The notes under the pieces are model-generated. The model was given only the letters and a program-made list of their open reading frames with translations, had not been told where the DNA came from and searched no databases. A stretch of 64,000 bases of DNA from Trichoplax sp. H2. Taxonomy: Eukaryota; Placozoa; Uniplacotomia; Trichoplacea. Where the stretch lies: NCBI GenBank assembly GCA_003344405.1, contig NOWV01000063.1, forward strand, positions 1 through 64,000. The letters run 5' to 3'. A program made the translations under genes and the position numbers. Below, one piece after another: positions 39,701 to 51,134 of this stretch. Position 1 is the stretch's first letter; every line of letters starts with the position of its first letter.

Positions 39701-42700
39701 CAGTACCCATGCTGATGATCAAGTAAACAATTAGATATCGTTATTTTGGGAGGAAATACTCTAAAGCCGATATCATTGTCAATGCATTTATAGATAAGCT
39801 TGAGATATAAGGAAGCTCTCAAATCTCGTGCCAATAGTTTAAAGAAAGCAATTCGACAAATTATCGAACATGCAGAAAAAGGTATAACTCTTCCGTCATA
39901 TTCTCGTCACAAAGTTGGCGATAGCTGATTGAGAACATTATCTTTTACCCTTCTTAGCGCTAGATGAACAGAATCGTCCAATTATTTCGCAGAATCTTGA
40001 CTCACTAAGGTCGATTAGTTCTATATCTGATGTTCCGTTAGATGTACAACGGGATATGCATTGTACGGAAAGTAAAAATAACCAACAAATGTCTACTAAT
40101 TATGAAAGTAGACCAAGAAAAGGTAGTGAGCCGGCGCCAATGTATAAGGTAATTTATTTCGAAAAAACTGTTAATAGAGATTTATAACTTCATATGTGCG
40201 TGAGTTTCTGTAGTAATGCGCTACTAACCAAGCGGATAAATAGTAGAATCGATAAACACTAACCTATAATTATTGTAACAAAAGGATAATAATATGGCGA
40301 CAAAACCCAGTTTTAAACAATCAATGCCGAATTTATCGGCACCAAAAATAGTTTTTCCTAATGATGAAGATAAGGCTAAAATTAATGCACACCTGATTAA
40401 TCCTATATTAGCGAAAGCTACCAGCGAAAAATCACTGTACGTTTTTCTTTCTTATATTTCGCTGTTATTAATGATATCATAATGTAACTATAATGATGTT
40501 ATATTGCAAATTTGAAACTTTAGAAATGGTTATAAGGAGAGATGTATTATGAACAATTACTTTGGTATCGGATTAGATGCTAAAATAAGCCTTGATTTTC
40601 ATTTGCGGAGAGAAGAACACCCAGATAAATACAGGTAGTATGTGACGATAGTTGGCATTCACGAGATAAGTACTAAAATTATATCTCGACGCTTCAATTA
40701 GAAATCGAGCTAGAAATAAGATGTGCTACCTTTTAATGGGAGGACGGGAAATTATTAATAATACGTTTAGAAACCTTTATCGCCGTTTAATTATTGAGGT
40801 AAACGAAACTCAAAGAAAAATTATGGAAATGTAGATTTGATAAATAGCTAATGTGCTAATATAATATTTGCCTGCTAAGAAAATTATTAATTATGTTATA
40901 ATAGTGTGACGGGAAAGAGTTAAAATTACCGAGATTGCAAGGTATTGTCGTACTAAATATCCCAAGGTACAGTATATGATGTACAAAATACGTGCTGTGA
41001 TTTCTCTTATCAATTTAACAGAAACAAATATTGATATCTAATTTTCTATATAGCTATATGGGCGGTACTAATTTTTGGGGCAGTACTAGAGAAGAAGCTG
41101 TAAGAATCTTAGTTTCATAACTAAAACCTATGCTTTTGTAATTTGAAATACTCTATTTGATCATGTAGGGTTTCGTTGCGCCATCTTATGATGATAAATT
41201 ATTAGAAGTAGTGGCTGTTTCTGGTGCTAGCCACTTTGTACGTATTTAAGCTTAATTTAAAAAATTTTTTGATATTGGTACCAGAGGATTATCTTAGGTA
41301 GTTAACTAACACCTTTTGTTGTTTTTAGGCTCGAACAAAAGTATTTGGTATTCAGCAAGATCGTTTGACGCAATGTCGTTCTCTTAAAATAACAATTCTC
41401 GGCAATGAGGATATCCCTATCCAAGTAGACGGAGAGGCATGGATGCAGAAGCCTGGAGTTATTCAAATAGTTCATAAAAATCGGATGCCAATGCTCGTTC
41501 GAAATCAGGTATTTCGTAAAGCCAGTGATTTTAATTATGGTATCGACTTTGTTAACATATATTTATAACAATTAATTATTGCAGGCCTTTGAAAGTGCAT
41601 TACGGTCATGGAATGATAAAACGAAGGCACGCTATATTCCACGATTAACAGCTGAGGAAGAAAATGCATTAGCTGGATTAGAACAGGCTAGTTCGAAGCT
41701 AATACAGAGGTACTTCTGTACAGTTTTCATTTAGACTTATGCAAAATTTCGTTGATGTAAATTTTTTTTGATTTCAAAGTATCGAAATGGTTGCTGAGAG
41801 CGAAGCTTATATAGAAACCGACCTATATCAACTAGCCTCCAACACCGCGTCGGCGTTGGATAAATTATTCCCTAACGGCCGACTTCCAGAAGTAAGATTA
41901 ATAACTAGTGATAATAAATATCTTTATTATATTGCATGATATGTATGTGTTGTGAACATGGAATAGGTAATACGATGTACATCATCTATCTTGTTATAGA
42001 TTTCCGACTCAACGTTTGTGTTTGATATGATTGAACTTATTCAAACTAACATAGCCAACAATCGGTGGTTTATGAACATGCAATCTTCTAATCTTTCAAC
42101 GGTATGTCCAGCTATCAAAGTTTTCACTAATGTGGAGATTGATTAAGCACCTAACAAATCATAAATTACTAGCTGTTGATTAACTAATATTCTCTGTTCT
42201 GTTGCAGAAATTATGTTCAGAGCAAGAAAGTAATTTAGCCATTTCCTTAGCTACAGTTGAAAGGGAAACTAAAATTATTACCGAAAGATTTTCTAGGAAA
42301 GAAACAGTACGAAAGACTTATTAATAACTTTTCTTACTAGATTGTTGTGTATTTGTATCAATATACCATTGATATATGGTCTATATAAACAATTCTATGT
42401 CACACATTTTTGGTAGCGTTGCAATCGATTTATTTTAGTATTAAGTTACGAATGATGATAACACTTGATAGCATCTAATTATGTATCGATTGTTATTGTT
42501 TGAATTCTAGAAGGTAAAATCTAAGCATTCACAAAAGAAATCTATTAAATCAAGTCAGCAATCATCACAAACTACTAGTTCTAATGGTTTGCTAGCTCCA
42601 CAAAGCCATCCGGACCACGCTCCTATTAAGGCCACATCAATAAGAGATTTACAAGGTATACTCTCGCTTTAATGATAACTGTTTTTATTTTGACTGTTTA

Positions 42701-43258
42701 TTTTCTCTATTATAAATTTCGTTGAAACTGATAATTGGCGTTCGAGTAAATTCTGAATTGCAATCTACGTAATTTTCGATCATGCCATAAAATACTCAAT
42801 AACTAGGACTTATAATTTTAGATTACGATGTCAATTCATGGGGTACAGATAAAGTTGCCGATTGGGTAGACCAAATTGGTCTGCCGGAGTACACTCAATC
42901 ATTTCAAGATAACGACATTTGTGGTCGCGATTTACTAACTCTTGATCGAAATGATTTGACGGTATGCGATAACTCGAATGTCTTATCTGCGTTATGTTAT
43001 AAGTAAATTCATGCTTAAGTATGACCGTTGTAGGATTGCAATTATTACTGTTTATTTCGGACGCGATGTAGATATCGCATAAACTAGATATTAATGGAAT
43101 AATTTCAATGTTTATCAATCGCATAGTTACTCGGTGTCACTAAAGTCGGTCATGTTAAAAGAATCCTACGTGGAATACAAGGACTGCAAGAAAAGATGGG
43201 AGAGCAAACATTTAGCATGGATAATTCAGATCGCAAAATGTCTGCGCACAGTATATAA
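21778..43258 (+). CDS. DGKD/DGKH: Diacylglycerol kinase, type II (delta/eta class)
   Basis: Phosphorylates diacylglycerol to phosphatidic acid. 33 exons, 1160 aa, all phases close: 21778-21909, 25248-25292, 30891-30953, 36388-36468, 37041-37145, 37295-37424, 37495-37601, 37702-37827, 37925-38044, 38186-38251, 38352-38434, 38541-38649, 38844-38983, 39055-39097, 39184-39281, 39382-39478, 39618-39722, 39812-39881, 39958-40148, 40285-40436, 40524-40634, 40702-40798, 40905-40966, 41054-41099, 41169-41237, 41329-41508, 41585-41709, 41780-41891, 42000-42101, 42208-42306, 42511-42655, 42822-42961, 43127-43258. Domains: PH ~47-135; two C1 zinc fingers ~154-203 and ~226-276 with full HX12CX2C...C spacing; catalytic ~305-440 with GGDG at 369-372 and [14 protein letters not shown]; ~250-aa linker; accessory ~690-850 ([24 protein letters not shown]); C-terminal SAM ~1073-1136. 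The split catalytic region plus SAM defines the delta/eta class. Exon 1 (ATG at 21778) is the least certain join. Confidence 0.94.
21910..25247 (+). other. DGKD/DGKH: DGK intron 1 (3.3 kb)
   Basis: Lies between the Ser/Asp-rich N-terminal exon (CAG|GTGGCA) and a 45-nt exon that starts the PH domain. No nested gene recognised. Contains a near-perfect inverted repeat at 22841-22864 (10-bp arms, 4-nt loop) and a TA tract near 23863-23877. Confidence 0.6.
26042..26065. repeat. TA dinucleotide microsatellite
   Basis: About 12 TA units within DGK intron 2, the longest TA tract noticed in the window. Confidence 0.9.
27660..27740. repeat. 43-bp tandem duplication in DGK intron 2
   Basis: ATCCCTATCGATCTCA followed by CGTATTTTCCACAAAAT occurs at 27661 and again at 27704, with two base differences near the middle. 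Non-coding. Confidence 0.85.
30759..30793. repeat. Adjacent AAT and ATC microsatellites
   Basis: About six AAT units followed directly by about five ATC units in DGK intron 2, roughly 100 bases upstream of exon 3. Confidence 0.85.
30954..36387 (+). other. DGKD/DGKH: DGK intron 3 (5.4 kb)
   Basis: Third oversized intron, inside the PH domain. Very AT-rich. Holds a 10-bp perfect stem with TTCT loop followed by a T run at 32159-32185, and a TA tract near 31460-31476. No nested gene recognised. Confidence 0.6.
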
Positions 43259-46200
43259 ATAAGGTTTTGGCAAAATTTATTTAATTGCAAGTTATGCCGG
43301 AGATTCTTAAACAAACGTATCTATAGAGTACGGATACCATTGTGAAACACGTTTTATCCACTTTAATACCATAATCGAATTATTTATCATATTAGCCCGA
43401 GTATGCCAATTCTAGACGACACTATTTAACGTGAAAGTTTACTGATGGAGTAGTCTTATTTTATATTGTACAACATCCAGTTTGAAATATTACAAAATTA
43501 AATTAATCGTTATATACGTATTAGAAATTTTCGCTATTTTAAATCTGATTCGGCTATCTATTTATTTAGAAGCTTAACGATAATATTAATATGAAGGAAA
43601 GAGTCTAGTTTTGAGATAGAATATATGGTATTTATGTATAAATTTATATATATATATATATACATGTATATGTATATGTATTATTACGTATGCACGTTAA
43701 TTTTTCAAAAAATATCTCATGTCTATATATTTCATTCACGTTGTAACTAAATCGAAAAGCACGTGTGTTACGTAATTGCAAACTTTTTATGTTTCTTGAT
43801 TGTGTGCTTTTTTCGAATCACGCGATGAAAAATGTAATTTTCATCTACCTTTTATTTTTTCTAAAAGAAATATTCTATCATGAAGAAAGTATATTCCATT
43901 TTCATTCATAAAGTTAATGTATAAAAGCGCTTAGTTGATAATAACTTGTTTTATTTAGATCACTAGTATATGATTATATAATCCTCATCTCAATGATTTA
44001 GAGAACCGATATGAGTCCCCTAACAATTAATAATGTACTTAAACGTAATACGACAGCAATTTAACACATCATTGGGTGGTCATTTTTTTGTTTTGGTTAT
44101 CTTAAGTGAGTGAATGCAACAGAGTACGGCTTTAAACCTGCTTCATTATTTTATAGAATGTTTGAGTAAAAAGATATGTGTTAATTCGTTCCATCCTATA
44201 AACAGCACCGATACATAAATGTCGTGTTTTTCAGTGATTTATGTCACCTTATTAACCTACGAGCATAGAACGAAATGAAGTATATACAAAAATTTCTCTG
44301 TTAATGATTTAATTTACATATAATTATTTCGGCAACGGTGTAACATATTTTCTACTTTTAGCGATAGTATAAATGTAATGATAACATTAATATTGGCAAA
44401 GACTTCTATAAAATTTTATTTTGCATTGATCGGTACGTGGAGCTAAGTGCAGACACATCGCACTTTTGCATAGTTATTCAATTTTACTCGTTACTTGTTT
44501 AAAAATCAGATTTAATAAACGTTGAACTTTATAGCCTGTGACTCTCTATATCGTCTAATTTTAGATGTATGTACTTGCTGCAGCTAAGCAAGTGGAGTAC
44601 ACTAATGCTGATAGTATGTGTATGCTATCCCATCAACAGTTGAGTAGAAAGCGAGATTCAATATACAAATGGTCAACATATCTTGTCGAGGTGGCAACTA
44701 CTGTACGCAAGTGAAGACTCATAGTAATCAATGGTCCACCGCACCAGCCCGCTAATCATATCTGATTCAATTCGTTAGTTTTAGAAGACTGCATAACGAA
44801 ATCTGATTTTGCTGTGTTAACAAGACCTGCTCAACACTGCATGCAATCATTTAAGATTCGAATAATGTCGGCTCCATTCCCATGATTTTATATAATTTAT
44901 CTTAGAAAATTTTGAGCATTGCTATTACATAGGACTCTGCATGCACTACCTACTATTCTATCGAAAAGATATTTCTCTACTTTTTTGTTTCATCTTGACA
45001 GTGAAGACATAGACTGAATATGAACAACATGAGATTGAGGAAAATTCCAACCTTAAAATATACTCAAGTTCTTTATTTTCATTAGGAACTTGAGAACGAT
45101 CATGTTGCTCACCGTAGTACAGTATGGAGTATGGTGCCAATGATACTCAATATAGTGCGTAGGATTCCTATACGAGGTAGTTAAATTTGGTCATCATGAC
45201 GGATGGTGATCTCTCACCTGATCGTCAAGGATTACAAAGTTACTTTTAATCTACTTTAATTTAGTCTGCATACTCAGTCAGTAGTCGAATAGAGAAATAG
45301 AGATTATTTTCATCGAATGAATAAACAATTAATCAATATGCAGGAGTAACTTTCCATTACTACCTTACGTGCTGGCTGACTCAGCAAATCTGCTATGTTG
45401 TATGTATGGTACAATAGTTTCTGTCCATACTGTACTCCACCCAATGCTGTTCTTGTCGTTGACGAAAGATTTACAACCGTTCGAGTAAGCAATCTACGCG
45501 TATGAATATTAACTTAGGCATTTCAGCAAATAAGCATAGCGCTATTACTAGATCAGTGTAGGCATATTGAATTGGTGTTTGCAAATGCACTGATTCTGTA
45601 GCAAAGCGATTGAAATTAGACCATATCGATGGGAAGCTACAGAATAGTTTAACAACTTTTTGGGCATCCACATTTTGAACTGTTGCATACTTTTTATTTC
45701 ACTCTCAGCACTGAATAGCAGGCCCCCTCTATTGGTAGGTCATTATGACGGTCTTGGCTCGCATAATAAGAGATAGTTAATGCAGCGACTTCTACTCATC
45801 TTTCTCTTCAAAATCCCTGATTCACTGTTACTCACAAGTCAAAACTCGCTAATTGAATTAAAAACCAAACACCTTTTCCATTCGATATGCGCCGCCTAGA
45901 TTAATTAATTAGAACCAACACCTTCATACTGGATGTATGCCGTCTATAGACTACTACTTTAGTGAGATCTCATGCTCTCTATAATTTATTATTACCAGAA
46001 AGTAATACATTCTCTCTTCGATAGAAATAATTTATTTATTATTTCAAGCAAGTGCATCTAGAGGATTTTCTACCCTGTTTGTTGATGGCCGCGCCGCGTT
46101 AACGACTCATTCAACCCATACTATACTTGATTTTCTATACTGAGCTAAAGAGTATTTTTCAAGAGGCTTTCTCGACCCTAGACCCCAACTACCCCATCAT

Positions 46201-46331
46201 CAGCTACGGACTGCCGCCCGTCGGTACAGAACCGTCCTGCAATTGAATGTACTAACGACTGCGAACGTTACCTTGGCAGCAGTTCAGGAGTGGCAAAGGC
46301 GCCGTAGAAAATCTTCCTCCATTGCTTCGCG
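43259..46331. other. Intergenic region between DGK and DAW1
   Basis: Contains the DGK 3' UTR (end not located) and a TA/ATGTATATG tract near 43645-43680. The last 250 bases (about 46080-46331) are clearly more GC- and CpG-rich than their surroundings and lead into the first DAW1 exon, so they probably hold its promoter and 5' UTR. Short minus-strand frames at 45310-45671 were considered and not accepted as a gene. Confidence 0.5.
46080..46331 (+). promoter_or_regulatory. DAW1: Probable DAW1 promoter and 5' UTR, GC-richer patch
   Basis: Base composition shifts from strongly AT-rich to roughly balanced with several CpGs, ending at the ATG of DAW1 exon 1. No defined motif was identified; the call rests on composition and position only. 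Confidence 0.35.
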
Positions 46332-49300
46332 ATGCGTCTGAAACGTTTCTTGCTACGTTATTACCCTCCAGGTACTTAAATATCATCGATTTCTCTATCA
46401 TAACCTAATAGCTGGATAATGGAATAGTTTCAAGTGAAGTGATAGCCAAGTTTTAGTGCAAATGGTTGCCATTTCGCGTCGAGCATTGATAGCATCAGCG
46501 ATGCCACTGCTGGTCCTAGTTTTTCCTATCGGCAATGACTTTCTCTAGATTAAATGAAATTAGTAATGGTTTCCTTTTCTATTTAATTATTATTATAGGG
46601 ATTATCTTGGAATATGAACAAAATTGCCAATTGCGAACGAAATGCATCGATCTACTAGATTTAAAACCAGAGTGAGTTGATCAATCTACAATAGTTCCAT
46701 TGCCAATGCGCATACAGCGGTGGATGTTAAAGGATAGATATACATGTTGTATACGACGATTGCATACTTTTTTAAACGATAGTAAAGTAATTTCATTACT
46801 TATTTTAGGACCGATATCGATGATTTATTAGAAGATGTTGCAAATAAAGAACCTCTAATAACTCCGTCCAAGTATGAACAAGTTAGGAGACTAATTGCAA
46901 GTATCCTTGACATACCGTACGGCCAAAATAGCCTATGCTACGTGTAGAATCCATCCTTTCATCAATACATACAAATACTGTGTTTAATCGAATTGAATTC
47001 CACTGCTCATCCAATAAACTGAGAAAAAGAAATCTTTAAATGCTGTGCTATGCTATAGTACATTTATAAACCCAACAGTAGTTAAAATTATTGTTTTGGA
47101 AAATGTCTACCATAGCTTATTTTTGTAATTCAAAATTGGACGGTTTGTACATTGTAGACGTAGTCCTGCGATACTTTGCAGTAGCATCAGGCCAATAGAG
47201 CTTGTATTCATCAACCAATGTCTCTTGCCTACAAAAAAAGATTTTTCTCTTAACGCTATCTTTACACAGAATTACAATATAAACTCGCTAACAAAGATAC
47301 AAAGAAATTCTATTTATTTAAGGTAATCCAAATGATGTGATTGAATTTTCAATTCGTAATATACACGTATATAAGCCAGACTGGACTCGATCGATGTTCT
47401 CGCCAGCCACGTTCACTTCATATTAAACCTTCTTTATCAATATGATATCATTTTCCTTCTAATAGGTCCTCAGGGCACACATTCTACCTCTTACGAATGT
47501 CGCTTTCAATAAGCCGGGAACTAGGTATCCATAAAAAAATTCTATATAGTAGCAAATAAGTATTATCTATTATAGATGAGGATGCGTTAAGAACTCTATT
47601 TTTTAAACTGCCCAATATTAATACAGTGCTTGTATATTACAAATTTTATTATAGTTTCATTACTGGAAGCTATGATCGCACTTGTAAAATATGGGATACA
47701 TCATCAGGGGAAGAGCTTTACACATTAGAAGGCCATAGGAACGTTGTCTACGCAGTTGCTTTCAATAATCCATACGGGTATAAGTTATTAAATAAGAATA
47801 AATCTCTGTATTTCTTTTGAGATTTAATTAATTTAACATTTTATTATCCTGAAAGATAAGACTTTGAAAGTATATCAATTAGTTTACTTACATATGGACA
47901 TTAAATTGACTTTTCAGCGACAAAATTGCCACGGGATCTTTTGATAAAACGTGCAAGGTTTGACAATGCCATCATACTGTGTATTAAAATAAAATCACTG
48001 TGAAAAATCATTTAAACAAACTTAAAGTGATACTCTGACAATATACGAGTCTGCTTATAATATTATCGTTGTCATTTTGTAATAACCTCTTTAAACTACC
48101 TTACTTGATATAGCTTTGGAATGCAAATACTGGAAAATGTTATCATACATTTAAAGGACATACAGCCGAAATCGTAAGAAATTAATTTCGATTGTATCAC
48201 GGTGCACGAATAACTTTATTATATTATATCGATAACGGCGTAAATATATAAATTTCGGTAGACGACGTGGTTAAGATTTATACATTAATAAGTAATGATC
48301 TACCCATATTAGTTCTAATCCCAGTTAAGATAACAATTAATCTACAATATGTTATGGCATTACAATGATAAAAATGAATAATATAGGTTTGCCTTTCCTT
48401 CAATCCTCCGAGCACTATAATTGCCACGGGTAGTATGGACACTACTGCTAAATTGTGGGATTTGCAAAGCGGAACAGAAGTCGCTACATTATCTGTAAGC
48501 CTTTGAATTACTTACTGCTTATTTGCAAGAATTATATAAAATTTAGATGATAGTATGATAGTATTACTATCTCAATGTACAAAAATTAAGGCAAATTATG
48601 TGGATTGATTGCTATTGAATTAAACATCTATCGATTGCATATCTGCAGAAGCAAAATACTAAAGTTTAAGTAATATCTACAATAGGGTCACACTGCAGAA
48701 ATAATTTCACTAGCATTTAATTCAACTGGCAATAAGCTGGTTACTGGATCATTTGATCATACTGTTAGCATATGGGATTCGGAAACTGGTAGACGAATAC
48801 ATACACTGATAGGTCATCATAGTGAAATATCCAGTACCCAATTTAATTATGATTCATCGCTCATTATAACTGGATCAATGGTAAGATAAGCTAGTCATAT
48901 CAGTCATGCCCTATTTTATTAATACTCAAGCACTGTTTGTTTTATTAATTTACTCCATAGTCTTTATCAATGTCTCTAACAGTCTTGATTTCGCAGGATA
49001 AAACATGTAAATTATGGGACGTCAACAGCGGAAAGTGTATTCATACATTCAGGTATTTCAGTCTAACATCGCATGGAGTCGTTGATAGGATAGATAGAAA
49101 ATTGATGGAATGTTGAAAAATTGCTTATTGGTTACTAAATTTACCTAATTCGATAATTATCCAGTGGCCATGAAGACGAAGTTTTAGATGTTAGCTTCAA
49201 TTTTACTGGACATAAATTTGCAACAGCCTCAGCTGATGGTAATTAAATAAATCTTTCCTATGGTTATACGAAATTTAGTATTACTTCATTTATTAGCTAT

Positions 49301-49886
49301 TGCAAGTTACTGTTAAATTTAACGGGAGTGAATCTTAACTTTTCTAGGAACGTGTAGGGTTTATGACGCTTATAATCATAATTGTATTACTAAATTGATC
49401 GGCCATGAAGGCGAAATTTCTAAAGTAAATATATGATGATATCGATGAGATTGATGAACGAAATTTTATATTTACTAAATTATTAAAATACTAATTTTTA
49501 TCTCTACTAGGTATGTTTTAATCCGCAAGGCAATAAAATATTAACAGCAAGTAGCGACAAAACAGCTAGATTATGGGATCCAGAAACTGGTAATTGTCTG
49601 CAGGTAAAGAAGTAATAACGTAGTCATTTCGATATCAGTGATCAGTAAGTGGCATGATCAATAACGTAAATGAATATACAACACTTTTTAATAGATCTTG
49701 GAAGGACATAGTGATGAAATTTTTAGCTGTACATTCAACTACGAAGGAAATATGATTATTACAGGTTACAATATACAATATAGTGCATTTAAAGGATAGA
49801 TAGCTGAGCAAATTAAGATAATATATGTAACTTACTTAATTTTAATCGTAGGGAGTAAGGATAACACGTGCAGAATCTGGAGTTAA
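46332..49886 (+). CDS. DAW1: Dynein assembly factor with WD repeats 1 (WDR69)
   Basis: Cytosolic factor needed for delivery or assembly of axonemal dynein arms in motile cilia. 16 exons: 46332-46371, 46599-46671, 46809-46900, 47270-47322, 47466-47524, 47655-47777, 47918-47957, 48114-48173, 48387-48494, 48686-48880, 48997-49052, 49165-49238, 49348-49424, 49511-49603, 49695-49764, 49852-49886. All phases close, giving 415 aa, the length I recall for the human protein. The start [14 protein letters not shown] matches the conserved N-terminus. Residues ~1-95 are a helical N-terminal region including [14 protein letters not shown]; then eight WD repeats whose cores read [77 protein letters not shown] and [11 protein letters not shown]. 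The ending TCRIWS is typical. Presence implies motile cilia in the organism. Confidence 0.96.
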
Positions 49887-51134
49887 CAAGCATAGAATCT
49901 GAAATTAGCTGGGATTGCTCCTAAAGTTAGTAAATGGATAGGGCACACTTAACTTCGATAAAATAGTTTTCCCCGGTGTATCTAACATTAGCTTTTAACA
50001 CCAATAGGTATATTATTAAGATGATGTCATATAATTGTACGAAATGATAAATTTTATAATAAGTCGTGCGTAGTCAATAATGGTAAATGATTGATAAATC
50101 AATTACGGCGTCACCATTAATGCAGAGTAAAACTCTATTTGATTTCTTTACAAAGAATTTGATAACATCAGACGCTATGTGGTGTAACTATTATTCCGCT
50201 GACGAAGGCTATGATATTTCATGTAAAATCTTAAATCATGTAGAACTAATTTCATTTACTATTTTCAAAGGTTGATTAGATATATTATATCGCCATTATA
50301 TTATAAAAATGAATATGTACCAGATTGTGAATGTAAATATAATGTATTGCGATTTAAGATGCCCTAATGTTACGTAACTTTTAAACAATAATCGCTAAAC
50401 TCCTGGCATTATCGATTTCTTCACCCTTTTACGATATAATAAAACTGCCCATTCTATTTTTATCGAATACTAATAAGCACTGGCGAATGATGATATACTA
50501 TTAGCATTAATAGTATATTTGCAGTATAAGTGCAACCGTAACTGAGGATCCTGAAGTTTGAAATTCCCATATAGTTAAATAACACGTATAGTTAAGTGTA
50601 GAGCAAAGTAAGCTAGAAATCGTTTCCTGCATTTTAAAATAATTTGAGTGCATAAATGTCTTCGCATAATAGGAAAATAGTCATTACAAATGGTCTGTGT
50701 TAAAAATTGTTAGATTTTGAGTGCTCATTTATTTCCTTTTTCCTTTCAAATTAAATTAACAACGCATTGTCCCATATAAAAATTTAAATAGAACAAAAAA
50801 ATGTACTAAAACAAGATTATATACTCAAACAAATTAAAACTTCTTCTATAAATTATTAGTTTATGTAATTAAAGATAGAGGGGTACTATTGTATGGATAT
50901 TACTACGTTACAAAAACTTGAAAAAATGTAAAGTTAAGAAATTATCAAACGCTTGGTTGCCTAATATTTTTGATTGATTATATGGAAATTTTTAGTGCAT
51001 TAAGCATAGCTAACGATGATCTATTTTAAATGATATCGTAGTTATAATTACGTAGAATTTCCAATAAAGCTAGATATAGTACTATTTATGTAGGGTAAAA
51101 ATCGTAGCACTCTATAAATTTACTTTTAGCGAAC
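49887..51134. other. Intergenic region between DAW1 and the Caspr-like gene (tail to tail)
   Basis: The two genes converge here, so it holds both 3' UTRs. An AATAAA hexamer on the plus strand near 50438 could serve DAW1, and one on the minus strand near 50735 could serve the Caspr-like gene; both are guesses. No other gene seen. Confidence 0.5.

Noticed and set aside
45310-45671. Two abutting minus-strand frames resembling a small mitochondrial protein gene
   Set aside because: The only splice solution needs an intron of about 41 bases, the frames overlap, and no homologue was recognised.
50087-50275. 62-aa plus-strand frame after DAW1
   Set aside because: Lies past the DAW1 stop, with no start context, splice partner or family match.
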